A DNA stretch of 64,000 nt from Tetracentron sinense (lineage: Eukaryota; Streptophyta; Magnoliopsida; Trochodendrales; Trochodendraceae): positions 36,774,441 to 36,838,440 of the forward strand of contig CM026568.1 in assembly GCA_015143295.1 (NCBI GenBank), written 5' to 3'. The notes under the pieces are model-generated. The model was not told the origin of the DNA, did not search any database, and was given only the letters and a program-made list of their open reading frames with translations. Each line of letters begins with the position of its first letter. The first letter of the stretch is position 1. The position numbers and the translations under genes are program-made. Positions 24,724 through 36,181 of the stretch are shown here, one piece after another.

Positions 24724-25881
24724 AACGTTTAAGATTAATATTAATCTAATTAGAATTTAAAAAGAAGAACAAATAAATTAAATTTGCTTAAGAATTTTTC
24801 ACATACATGTAGTGGAGAAATCCAAGAGTTGGGATCATATCCAATCACAATTAAATTTGATTTTATAACTACGAAATTATGTACTATGAAGAGAGTCCTT
24901 GAGGATTATTCCCCAAGTGAACCCACATGGAGCAGACGCCAACAATTGGGACTTCTCCTCTCCACTTAGTTCATTCCTCTTCCATAATCTTAAGTTCATT
25001 TTTAGACGATACACCGTTTGGTTAACAATCAAACAAATACTAACACCCCGCCTCTTGTGCCAGTGGGGTGTGGCCTCTCTATTGAGTCTAGGGATCCAAT
25101 CCTCCTGGGTGATGAGTCCGCAAGAGCTCCACTCTCCCAAGATAACCACTAACTATTGTTCTCTCCACTAACTATAGTTAAATGATATCTTTAAAAAAAA
25201 AACCAATCAAACAGATACTAACTTTCAAAAAAAAACTTTTAACTTGCTAACTTAGATAAATGATTATTTTTAAAAAAAAGTGCCATGTGTCACGTTAAAT
25301 CAGCATTAGTCCTTATCATACATTGTGGGTTGATGTTAAACCCAACCTAATCTGATTTGAATAAAGGCTGCCAAAAAACGCCATATGATACCATTGTGAG
25401 GACTCAGGAGTCAGGATACGCATTGGGTTCATAACTGGAGAGGCCCCTCGTAAGTTAGAACTTGAGTGGACCGGACTCTTTTAATTTCAGTAGCACCAAC
25501 CAGCCAAAGGCCGAGAGAAGACTCTTGCGAGAGTAGATAATCAGTTTCCTGCGTCGTCACCTAAAATGAGAAAACCTCTCCATAGCAAGTAGAACCCGCC
25601 ATTCTTTTTTTATTTTTTAAAAATCAATTGCTTTTCTATGGTAAACCTAACAGTCCTTCAAACCAAACTCACTTTCTTTTCAACATAGAAGGTTAGGCCC
25701 CGCTAGGACGACGACGTGTGTCCTAATTTGAGTCCATGGAGGATTTGGTAATGGGGCAGATGGCCTGCTCTTCCGGCACCTGGCAGCCCGAAGAGGTCCT
25801 AATCTACTAACTACTAACATGCTAACAATGTCCCGTGCCCCAATTGCTTGAATTTATGGCATATTGCAGAACTTACACTAA

Positions 25882-26087
25882 GGTGGCGTTTGGTAACATT
25901 AGTCTTAAAAAAAAGTGTTTATTTGAAAATTATGTTTAGCTAGAGATTATTAAGTTGAAAATTAATTGCATGTCCACATTTTAGAGATTTTATGAGTAAC
26001 AATTAACCTTCACTTAACAATCTCAAGTCCAACAAACATAATTTTCAAATAAGCACTTTTGTTAGACTAGTGTTACCAAACGCCACC
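25882..26087. mobile_element. Tourist-like (PIF/Harbinger) MITE, 206 bp
   Basis: The inverted termini are GGTGGCGTTTGGTAACA and TGTTACCAAACGCCACC, with a perfect TAA duplication on both sides (25879-25881, 26088-26090). It shares termini with the element at 22053-22324. The interior is AT-rich and non-coding. Confidence 0.88.
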
Positions 26088-26213
26088 TAAAGCTGCATGC
26101 GTATGATAGTCCATCTTAGCTTTGCGACCTTCTGAAACTTACTGATTTGCTTCCCGGGCAATTAGTTTGCTTGGCTGAATTTATGAAGTTTGATTTTGGT
26201 GATATATATATAT

Positions 26214-26584
26214 GAGCCAAATCATCTCCGGTGATAACTGGATTTGGCAAATTCGGTTATCCCCCCTAGAGGTCGCCACATGTCTCCTTTGACACCCCTT
26301 AACCATGGGTAAGGTTCACCCACCCCTAGGGTTCACCCACCCATTTTTGATTTAAAAAAAAAATATTAATTCTTTTTTTAAAATTAAAAAACTGTTTTTA
26401 ATATTAAAAAAACTCTAAAAACAGTTTTTTAATTTTAAGAAAAGAATTAATATTTTAAAAAAAAAACATAAATGGGTGGTGAACCTTACCCACGGTTAAG
26501 GGGTGTCAAAGGAGACACGTGGCGACCTCTAGGGGTGATAACCGGATTTGCCAAATCCAGTTATCACCGTAGAGGATTTGACTC
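26214..26584. mobile_element. Mutator-type MITE, family A, copy 2
   Basis: It is a 371-bp nearly full-length palindrome: terminal GAGCCAAATCATCT, then ATCCCCCCTAGAGGTCGCC, an AT-rich core and the mirror arm ending AGAGGATTTGACTC. It was inserted in a TA repeat, so the 9-bp flanks (TATATATAT / CATATATAT) are consistent but weak evidence. Confidence 0.8.
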
Positions 26585-26585
26585 C

Positions 26586-26622
<37 letters not shown>

Positions 26623-28740
26623 AAAAGATGGGCAGAGCTAGGATTTTCTTGTAGGGCAAGTGATGATTGTTTGAAAATGTTTTTTTTTAAAGGTAAGCTG
26701 GGGTTGTTTGGTAGTAATTGTTGATGGAATTGTGGAGAATGATTAGGCGGACATGAAACATTTTCGTTTAAGGGGAGGTGGGGGTGGGGGGGTTTGGGGG
26801 CATAGTTCACAATTATTTTTTCCCTTCTAACAACTAAGTTCATGAGCCATTTCATCCATACGTTTCTTACATACTGTCTCCTTACCCAATGACTATGTTA
26901 TGTTAAATAATTAAATAATATAATATATTATAAAAGATATATTTTGTTTTCAAAAGTTCAGGTGTCAGTTGCCCACTTGTCAATGACTAAATCATATTAA
27001 ACAATTAAATAATTGAATATAATTTTTCTTTTAAAAAATTTAGGGAACAAGTCCCATGACTAAGTCTTATTAAATAACATAGTATAAAAGATTTTTTTTT
27101 CAAAAGTTCAAAGGGCCCCTATTAAACTTTTTTTTTTTTTTTTTTTTCAGACTTTCGGGGGCCCATGGCTATGCCCTAATATTTTTTTCAAAATTTCAAG
27201 GGGACACTTGCCTTAGCCCGCCCTTATATATGTGTGTGTAGGCCGTGTAGCAATGTTATAGGATCAATGTTTTATTTTCCTCATCAGTACAAAGATATTT
27301 GTTTGTGGGATTTCTTGCAACTTGCTTAGTTCCTGCTGTTTGGTTATGCTGAACTTGAAACCATATTTTTGGGATACTAGTAATCAACACAGTAGGCTTT
27401 AGCTCAAGTAGAAGTGGTAGTAGCAGTGTTCACGCTGGTTGTGGGATGACCTTTTCCATCGATCGTCAAGGCAGATCCTTCAACCACACAGTTTCATTGC
27501 ACTAGATTACTTCTCTACTCTTCATTCTGACTAAGAGAATTAACACGAGTAAGCTCTCATGGATTATTTTTTGAGCTCACACCATGATATCAAACTAGCT
27601 CGAATATTAATGCTATTTGCTGCAGACAATACATACCTCCATGGCTCCATTGCAGGTGGTGCTGGTCTCTTTTTTTTTTCCTTTTTTTTTAGGTTGGCTT
27701 ATCCGCAACGTTTGAATTTTGTTTATAGTAATGGGTAGGTCTCTAACTGCTGATTCAGAAGAGCAGTTCTAACAAAAGTTGAAATGCTTAATTGGTACCT
27801 GCTGGAAATCTCCAGCATGTAGCATCAACAACCATATGAAGAAATGAAATAATGGCTACAACTGATGGAAGAAATAGCAATTTGGAGAGAACATGGTATT
27901 TGCAAATATATTGGGCAGTTGCTAAACTTGGTAAATTATAGATTATTAAAATTGATCTTACTTTTTTTCTGCTTCTTTTTGTGCATTTGATTCTATCACA
28001 TCCTTTTGATAAAATAGTGAGTAATAGCTACACATCGAAAAATGCACTCAAAGAAAATTCTTGTTATTGTTGGACAGGTATTGAGAAAAAAAAGTGCTCC
28101 ATCTTAAAAATGTATATATATATATATGAGCAAAATGATCAGTGAACAGCAGTTCAAAAAGTAAACTTTTATTTAAACTGCTAAAAGGAATCTAAAACCT
28201 TGTTTTTGTTCTGTAAAAAGTGGTAGAACATGTGTTTTTTTCTTCTTGGTGGAAAAGCTCAAGATTCAGACCAGTGACTTAGTCAAGTCTCAGTAGAAAA
28301 TTTAAGTCTTTGTCTGCCATTCATGTCCTAAAGATCATGGACCCAAGATTAAGTGGAGGATTAAAGAAAAGTAAAACAGGATTATGCTTTAAGAAATGGA
28401 ACCCAAGCAAGACTAAGACATGGTTTTGGATAACCCTCTGTAAAGATAACATATATTATTGCCTTTTCTTTTAAGCAAGAATATTCCTATGGAGAGAGTT
28501 GTATCCCGCAACACTAAAAGGCTAAGGGTCCCTATCATATCTAGATGTAATTACTTATTTATTTAAAGGAAAAAACACTCTAAAAATGCACCGATTTTAT
28601 CTTTAGTTGATTGAGTAATTCTTTAGGGTTTCTGAAAGGGAAAAATCCCGTACATGCCACGCGTCTGTAGCTGCTTAGCTGGTAGAGGAATGATAGCAAA
28701 ACTCCACCTGTGAATGAGTCTGAGGGGGCGGGTGTGCACC
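26585..28740. other. Gene-free DNA beginning with a TA/GA microsatellite
   Basis: A (TA)n(GA)n run lies at about 26587-26621. A TTTC-rich stretch with a run of about 20 T sits near 27128-27149. No exon or element could be recognised in the rest. Confidence 0.45.
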
Positions 28741-28742
28741 CT

Positions 28743-28915
28743 GAAATAAGCTCCGATGATAAAGTCAGTATAAAGCACCAAACACATGATAAGGCACGAG
28801 CCACATGATAAGGCACAAACACATCAGTATAAGACACAAGCACATGATAAGGCACAAGCACATCAGTATAAGGCACAAGCACAGTATAAGGCACAAGCAC
28901 ATGAACATAAGGCAC
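28743..28915. repeat. Minisatellite 1, CACATGATAAGGCACAAG type
   Basis: About eight irregular units of 13-32 bp alternate CACATGATAAGGCACAAG and CATCAGTATAAGGCACAAG. The minus-strand frame reads a repeated VLVPYTDVLVPYHV, probably a by-product of the repeat. Confidence 0.85.
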
Positions 28916-28989
28916 ATAATAGTATAGAGATACTTATCGTGAGGGCACTGGGCATATGCACTTGAGGACGAGCTCTGGTGTTATGCTCT

Positions 28990-29345
28990 AGAGATTGTAG
29001 CACAGGAGGCACAAAGAATATGGTTCAGACAACGTAGCTCGGACAAGGCACAGGCAACGTAGCTCTGATAAGGCACAGACAACGTAGCTCAGAAGGCACT
29101 GACAACGTAGCTCTGATAAGACACTGACAACGTAGCTGAGAAGGCACTGACAACGTAGCTCAGAAGGCACTGACAACGTAGCTCTGATAAGGCACTGACA
29201 ATGTAGCTCAGATAACGTACTCTGATAACGTGCTCTGACAACGTGCTCTGATAAGGCACAGACAACGTAGCTTAGACAAGGCATAGACAACGTGCTCTGA
29301 TAACGTAGCTCTAGCTCGGATAAGGCACAGACAACGTAGCTCTGA
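28990..29345. repeat. Minisatellite 2, GACAACGTAGCTCTGATAAGGCA type
   Basis: More than a dozen units of roughly 20-25 bp carry GACAACGTAGCTC followed by AGAAGGCACT or TGATAAGGCAC. Each unit has an ACGT core. Spacing varies, so units have been lost and gained. Confidence 0.88.
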
Positions 29346-29480
29346 TAACGTATACGTTGTGCATCCATTGTGCATCAGACAATGGGTACGTTGTGCAGCA
29401 GACAACGTGTACGTTGTACAGCTCACGACGGGTACGTTGTACATCAGACAACGGACAACGAGCTCGACACTATGCACAAC
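29346..29480. repeat. Minisatellite 3, GTACGTTGT type
   Basis: Units of about 27-28 bp carry GTACGTTGTGCAGCAGACAACG-like text and palindromic ACGT steps. It follows directly from the preceding array with a changed unit. Confidence 0.8.
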
Positions 29481-29720
29481 ACAACGTGACAACGGATTCG
29501 GCACCATTCACAGCACAACGTGACAACGGATTCGGCACCATTCACAACACAACGTATTCGGCACTATTCACAGCGCAACGTATTCGGCACTATTCACAGC
29601 AGGCAACGCGACAACGGATTTGGCACAATTCACAGCGGACAACGCTACAACGAATTAGGCACTGTTCACAGCAGACAACGCTACAACGGATTCGGCACTG
29701 TTCACAGCATCAGGCACAAG
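29481..29720. repeat. Minisatellite 4, ACAACGGATTCGGCACTATTC type
   Basis: About eight units of about 24-42 bp carry CAACG, GGATTCGGCAC, then CATTCACAGC or TGTTCACAGC. Degeneration increases toward the right. Long open frames here result from the repeat length and show no domain. Confidence 0.85.
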
Positions 29721-29949
29721 TTCAAGTATGATTGCACTCACCAGATGATTAATTGCAAGGTCGTGCAAGTGGCAGTGTGACCATTCATGGAGAGCATCAG
29801 GCGGACATGGCCTATTTGAGAGAATCCGGTGGCCATAAACGATTGTGAGGCCACAAAGAGCATCAAGTAGCCGGAGAACACCAAAGGAAGATGAGAGAAT
29901 CAGGTGAGTGGCCGCCTGCATAGCCCTTCGAGGTAGGGGTGTGAATGAC

Positions 29950-30075
29950 TCAAGCTTCTCAGATCTCCCTCTTCCTCTTCCTCTTCCTCTTCTTCTTCTT
30001 CCCTTTCTCTCCTCTCTTGCCTTTCGCACCATCCATCCATTCTCTCTGGTGATTCTTGCTTATTTATAGGCATTT
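29950..30075 (-). promoter_or_regulatory. Possible minus-strand promoter upstream of the minisatellites
   Basis: On the minus strand CTATAAATAAGC (about 30058-30069) resembles a TATA box. About 30 bases on comes GAGAGAATGG, then a GAAGAGGAAGAGG repeat (29967-30000). This layout suits a start of transcription reading toward the minisatellite block. It could be a promoter of an unrecognised retroelement. No transcript product is recognised. Confidence 0.3.
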
Positions 30076-30289
30076 GGAGTCATCATGACTTGTGCAGTCA
30101 TGATAAGGTCACCTGTCAGACAACACTCAAGTGAGCCAGTACATAGCCCAAGTGGGCTTATGTCGGCTAAATTGTTAGAATTTGTGAGCATGAGAAATCT
30201 CTATTTTACCCCTTCTTTTTGCTCATTTTTACGAATTTTATCCGTTACAGTTTCTATCAAAACCCTAAGGATCTAAGGTGTGAAAAGCG

Positions 30290-32110
30290 TAGTCACTCTA
30301 GTAGTACCAACGAGGAAGGGATTAAATATCTCCATATCCTACGACAAGCAACGTGACACAACCCAGATCTTCATTCCGCTGCGTAAGGATAAGCGCCTTT
30401 ACCCCTTAATTTTGTTACAGACAAGTTGCTGAAAAGCTTGTTGACGGAGAAGTATGGATCAAGACTGGTGATATATTGTTCCATTGAATGTAGGCAAAAA
30501 TGCTTACCTGGAAGAGAAAATTAGCTTAGTCAGGGTTATCTTCTTAAAAGTTGCAGTGAGGGTGGTATTGTCATTTGAGGATCTTTTGATCAGTTTGCAT
30601 AAATATGTGCATCCGCCCACTGATAAGTGGTAACTCTGTGAGTCTATAGAAAGCATTATGTGACAAATGATTAGTCCCTTATTCTGCTCTAAAAGCAAGG
30701 GTTTTTGGTCTCACTTAAAGCAAAGTGGTAGAATATCAAATTCAACAAAGAAAATAACTCTTTTAAGAGTTTAAATATGAACCGGCTGGTGGAAAACCAT
30801 TCCCCGAGTTCTGGTTGAAAAGTGAAAACAATTCCCAGAACTCCCAAAACACGCCTAGTCTATGAGTTTTTAGATATTTACCAAAATACCCATGAGACAA
30901 AGCTATGTTTTGGGGGCTTTGGAAATGATTTTCAACCAAAGGCTTACTTTGGGTGCCTTTTTTTTTTAAAAGGGTGCATAGTTTAATTAAAAATGTATAT
31001 AACCAAGGGAATGCAAATAGTCATGGCACTATTCAATTGCCAGGCACATAGGCTGTGTAAGCCGAGTTTGCCTCCCTCATAAGTGTCATCACACCTTAAA
31101 CGGTTGGTACCCGTTTTGAGGATTGCTTGGGTGATGCTTATGTTGGGTTGCGAGTGTGGTTGTGTTGTGTGTGGTGTGTGTGAGAGAGAGTGTTTGGGGT
31201 GTGTGTGTTTCCTTTGTTTTGCCTTCAGCCATCACCTTGTGGTGTAGTTGAGTTAACAAAAAAAAAATTGCCAGGATATGTATTTACTTTAACTAGTTAC
31301 TTTTACAGTTGATTAAAGCACTCATTGCTTTTTAGTGCTTCAACTGGTTATACAAATAACCAGCTATAAGTATACTCTCACAATTCAAAAAAGTTTCAAT
31401 ACTCTTCCCTCTTTTGATAGTCACAAAAAAATTTGTTACACAAAGTTATTTGTTTAATTATCTAAAATGGGTAAGAGTATGAAAATACAAGTACACTTAG
31501 CATTCCTCAACCGGTTAATGCAACAATTTTCAAGGTACCATCCAAAAAAAAAAAACAATTTTCAAGGTACCCGATGACGCTGTTATTTTTCATGTAACAA
31601 GGGTGTTAATGGGCTGGGTTTGTGTTGGATTAATAAACAGTCTGAGCCAGTCTCAACCAGCCCGCCCAAGGACAAGTGATAAAAATGCCTTGGTTTTTAG
31701 GTTTTAAATGAACGGGCCATGGGCCAGCTCGGCCCATTGACACCCATACCTATATCATTGACACCCCCTACATATATCTAGTAGGACTTTGCCACTGAGA
31801 TGGCCCCACCTGAAATACCATGCTATTAGAGCACGCTCTCGGTGGTCTTGGCCCTAAGACGATGTCAGAAGCATTAATCTATCTACTACATACTTGTTAT
31901 TAACTACGGGCTAAAGCCTCCATTGCCTTGCCTGCCTCCATATAGGAGCTATTTTTTTTTTTTTGGTTTGGGGAGCTAGAGTTTATGGAGGGGGTATATA
32001 GCTATATACCCACATGCCACATAAGGTTTCTGTAACTGCTTATTACCAAGTCTCTATAGATGTCCCAGCTTACCATCCAAAAAAACAAAAAATCTTTATA
32101 GATGTGAATC
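30290..32110. other. Gene-free DNA
   Basis: A GT-rich stretch (31145-31210) and a poly-A run are seen. A short piece at 30420-30490 could read as an exon-like frame after a TTACAG acceptor but matches no family I know. Confidence 0.4.
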
Positions 32111-32116
32111 ACCTTA

Positions 32117-32262
32117 TGCTCTGTTTGTTTTGATGTAAAATAAGAGAAAACAAATGAAATTCATGGAAAATGTCAGTTGTCTTATAGAAAATACACACGA
32201 AAAATGATATTTTCCACGGAATTTTTTGTTTTCCTCTATTTTACATCAAAACAAATGGAGCA
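32117..32262. mobile_element. Tourist-like MITE, 146 bp
   Basis: The inverted termini are TGCTCTGTTTGTTTTGATGT / ACATCAAAACAAATGGAGCA, flanked by a perfect TTA duplication (32114-32116 and 32263-32265). Confidence 0.88.
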
Positions 32263-32265
32263 TTA

Positions 32266-33420
32266 TATGAAGTATGAAGCACAATCAATTGAGTGGCTCA
32301 TACGCAACTAGGCTTGACCTTTCTTGAAGAGAGACAAAGCCAAATTAGTAACTGAAGAAGCAAATGAAACCCTTTTGCAAGCGAGAACCCACTTGGACAA
32401 TTTCCCGAACCATGGCTCAGTTATACAGTGCGGCGTGTGATTAGCTCAGTGTAGTGAGTACATAATGATTTTCTTTTTGCTTTCTACTTATCTGTTTTGA
32501 CTTCCATTTAGAGTCAAACTGATGACATGATCTTCATCGTCTGATCTAAAGACTTCTCTTGGACATTGTTTCTGACCCCAAAACAAAGAAGCTAATATAC
32601 GCAACTCTCATATACCATACTTACACATTAGAGATACAGAGACTAGTCTAAATGAAGATTGCGTGTGTTGTTATTCTTGTGATTGCATCTAGACAAAAGG
32701 ATAGTACCCCTCTCAATCACTTAGAGGTTCACACGTGTTCTCTTTCAACCATTTTTGTCTCCTCTACCACCTAAACCCTTTGAAACCCATATCTTAGACT
32801 GAGATTAAGAGCTCATATTGATTACTAAATGAGCATAAAAAAATGATTTAAAAATTCAAACAAATTCATATAAGTCCAACTCAACTACCTTCCTACGTTT
32901 GATCAGGGTCTCAAATCACCTAACTGGACAAAAGGATGATTAAAAAATGATATTTATAATGAGAGAATGAGAGATGGCCTATCATGATGTTTAATTTTAA
33001 TTGGGGCTTTTAACCCTAGTCATAAGTTGAAGTTCGGAAACTATTTAGCTATGGAAAAATTCAAGAAAACATTGAAAATTTTAAAATAGTCAATAAAATT
33101 CTAATTATGAAAAACTATAAACTGTATTTCATATTCCATATTCATTCTCTTTTAATTTGCAAAATTTGTGGTTTCTTATAATAAAAAAATTATGAATAAG
33201 TCATAATTTAATTGTTTGATGAAAAAGTTGTAATTTGTTCACGACTTTTTGAAGAAATGCACAGAATTTTGTTACTGTGCCTTCTAACATAAGCATGTAT
33301 GCTTAAGAAAGATTAACCTTGATTTTAAGTTATTAGATTATTATTTCATGGGACCTTTTGTGTTTGAGTAAGCATACACAAGATGTGTCTTTAAGCACAA
33401 AATATTGATTCGAAACATCT

Positions 33421-33457
<37 letters not shown>

Positions 33458-36140
33458 TAAGTGCACCGATCAATTAATTTTGCATAGATTATAAGAAAGC
33501 TGGGTCTCATATCTTTGACAAAAGATGTTGCAATCCTACCTAGAATCCCAACCCTAAAAAACACCTCCCTTTTTGTTCTAGTGGCAGGAGTATATCCCTG
33601 TTAGGAAGCAAATCAAATGGTCTGTGTTATTCCCTAGGTTCTTCCATGTGTCCTAGAGTGTTTAAAGGTAAGATTTATTGTCTTGTATGATTTAACATCT
33701 TCACAAGAAATCCTGTCCTTCAAACACTCAGCCCGGCCATAGGGAAGAACCCAAAAAATAACAAGGATGATTTGATTCTCCCCTATAGTCCCTTAGGATG
33801 AGTCAGTTGATATGCCTACCAATTTATTAATCTAACTACCAACTTAATAACCTTAGATAAATGATGCCTCAATCTAGACCCCACAAAAGTTCAACCCCAT
33901 TAACTATTTTATTTTATTGGATCTCAGTAAGTACTTCTAAATCAAATCTATGAAAACAAACATTAATTGTTTTCTCTATTAATTATTTTGATTTCCATTG
34001 TTTAGAACTTCTTCTATTGTGCCCTCTCTCAAAATCCTCAAAGATAATAATCTATAATGAGATCATACATCGACCAATCTATGTATGCCACCAAAGTAGC
34101 AGTGAAATTGGGTTGAACCCGCAACTAATCATTTCAAAAAAAAAAAAAAAACATCAGCTTGAACTCCATACCTAGCATTTTACCATGCATAAAGCTAGCA
34201 TTGAATGGCTTTGAGATTTTTTGGGTAGGCACTAATCATTTATCTAGGGTTAGGGGTTAGTACTCATGACGGGGCATCAACAGCCACACAAGACTCGAAC
34301 TTGAGTCACACCTCCCCAAAGGGAGATACAAAACCACTAGGCAAGCCCATAGTGTAATGGCATTGAGATTTGATTGTATTTAAAACATGAAATGAATGGG
34401 CTGTGGGGAGAATCCCTCAACATCAACTGCCTCTAGTGGTGCATGCCATAATAAGAGAGGGAGAAATGCTAGCGCTAGACTCACACTTCCAAACTCTCAA
34501 TGGCGTAGTGACATGTGTTGCTACTTTTTCCTGTAAAAACAACAACAATAACAAGTATCGCTACTATAGTTGGAGTTTGGAAGTCTGACAAGGGCTAGCA
34601 CTGAGAGGATAAGATCCCTGATGTTTACGGATCATGAGTAGCACAAAAGGTCCATATATGATAGGTTTGGCGAATAGCTAGTTAGATAGGTCCACTCTAT
34701 ATGAAATTCACCATATTTAGATGCATCCTGTTAGTGTAGGAATGGGCCAAGATATCATGATCTTCGCATTGAATGTGTATCTTCTGTTGCCATTCCTCCA
34801 CATCCATAGTTGTATGTGATCGATATACATGTACATGGAGAGCATATCCCAGAATTCCAGTAAGACTAAAGTACTGGGAGGTTAGAAAACCTTCTCGATC
34901 TAATTAAGGAGTAATTGTATAGTGTTCTCTCACTTGCTATTTCAGAGTAAGGTTTCATGTCCTCAATTTGATGTAATTAATATTTTAATAAACAAGTAGG
35001 GTTCTTACCTCAATTTGATGTAATTAGCATTTCTTTAAAATGATAATAATAATATCCAACATAACATCCAATAGAGGGTTGGTGAAAGGTCAACGGAGTA
35101 CTTCGATTTCTCATTAAAACAAGGTATCCTGCATTCTTATGTGTCATCACAAATTCATATTTAACAAAGTGCTTAATACAACTGCGTGGTTGACATGGTC
35201 TAACGCCGTCCCGTTTTCTAGTGGTCCTAAAGGGAAAATCCTTGAGATAGGAAGACATAGACAAACGAAGGTGTCACGCCAATTACGAACGACGCCAAGA
35301 GAAAGAAATGATAAACCGAGGTCGTCCCGATAAGTATATGTTCGCATATTCCACATGGCACCCGCACCCCTTGGTCCCCATTGGATCACAACGAGATTGT
35401 TACCCCATGAGACATGTACCTCCTAACCATATAAATTAATTGAGAGATTGGGCAAATTACCTAAACATATGAAAGAAAGACTTGAGGTGGTGGAAATTTT
35501 ATTTAAGATGGAGATGGTGCCTTGTCAATCCAATTTCCAAACAAAGAAAGTGATGCCCTTAAAAGTTAAAACTTATTTTCTATTGAGAAACTTGAATGCA
35601 AAGCCATATATAAAACCTAATTACCATAAAAATATTTGAGGTGGAGCTCTGCTTCCATTTTAAGTGTAAAGATAATGATACTTTTATAATTATGAAGAAA
35701 GATGGTGATAATTTTATAAAGAGATTAATTTTCAACTTAGAGCTCTGCATCATGCGGAGCTCCCTTTTACAGCAAATGTGTAATTATTGATAATTATACA
35801 TTTGTCACCTGAATAGTGTAAAAGGGATATGCATGATGTAGATTTCCTCTTTATATTTTAACTGTTTTATAAAATACTCTCTTTATATAATTACAAGATT
35901 GTCACCTCATAAAAATGGAGGAAACTTAGAGGAGGAGCTCTACTTTTCCACCGTGAAACAGAGCTGCTCTTTGTATGTAAACTAATAATAATATTAAAAA
36001 AATAATGACCCACCCAAGGGCCAAAGATCACAACCCCACAAAGCCCCCTCCCTTTCCATCTCTCTTATGGGGCAGATGAGAATATGAGATAACCCTCTCC
36101 TCTAAACGGACTTCATTTTGAAACGCCGTTACTTCGACCG
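32266..36140. other. Gene-free DNA upstream of the trihelix gene
   Basis: It contains a (TAA)12 microsatellite at 33422-33457. A degenerate family C inverted repeat spans about 33600-33785 (CCCTAGGTTCTTCC / GGGAAGAACCC). Otherwise AT-rich sequence without recognised exons. Confidence 0.5.
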
Positions 36141-36150
36141 ATCGTTAAGT

Positions 36151-36156
36151 CACGTG
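36151..36156. promoter_or_regulatory. G-box next to the trihelix start codon
   Basis: CACGTG lies 26 bases before the ATG at 36182. G-boxes bind bZIP and bHLH factors; here it probably lies in the promoter-proximal leader. Its function is inferred. Confidence 0.4.
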
Positions 36157-36181
36157 CCTACAAAACCCCGTTATTTTGTCT

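Noticed and set aside
28580-28915. Repeat protein VLVPYTDVLVPYHV on the minus strand
   Set aside because: It is a direct translation of a minisatellite with irregular unit lengths; other frames and strands are equally open in places.
28990-29720. Possible CRISPR-like array
   Set aside because: Units are irregular, there are no unique spacers between constant repeats, and the context is a plant nuclear genome; it is a minisatellite.
29655-30032. 125-codon minus-strand frame rich in Arg and Gly
   Set aside because: Its Arg-rich stretch comes from a GAAGAGGAA simple repeat and its end from minisatellite units; no domain is visible.
30420-30500. Exon-like frame after a TTACAG acceptor (VAEKLVDGEVWIKTGD)
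   Set aside because: It ends in a stop after about 20 codons and no partner exon or known family was found; kept only as a note in the gap entry.
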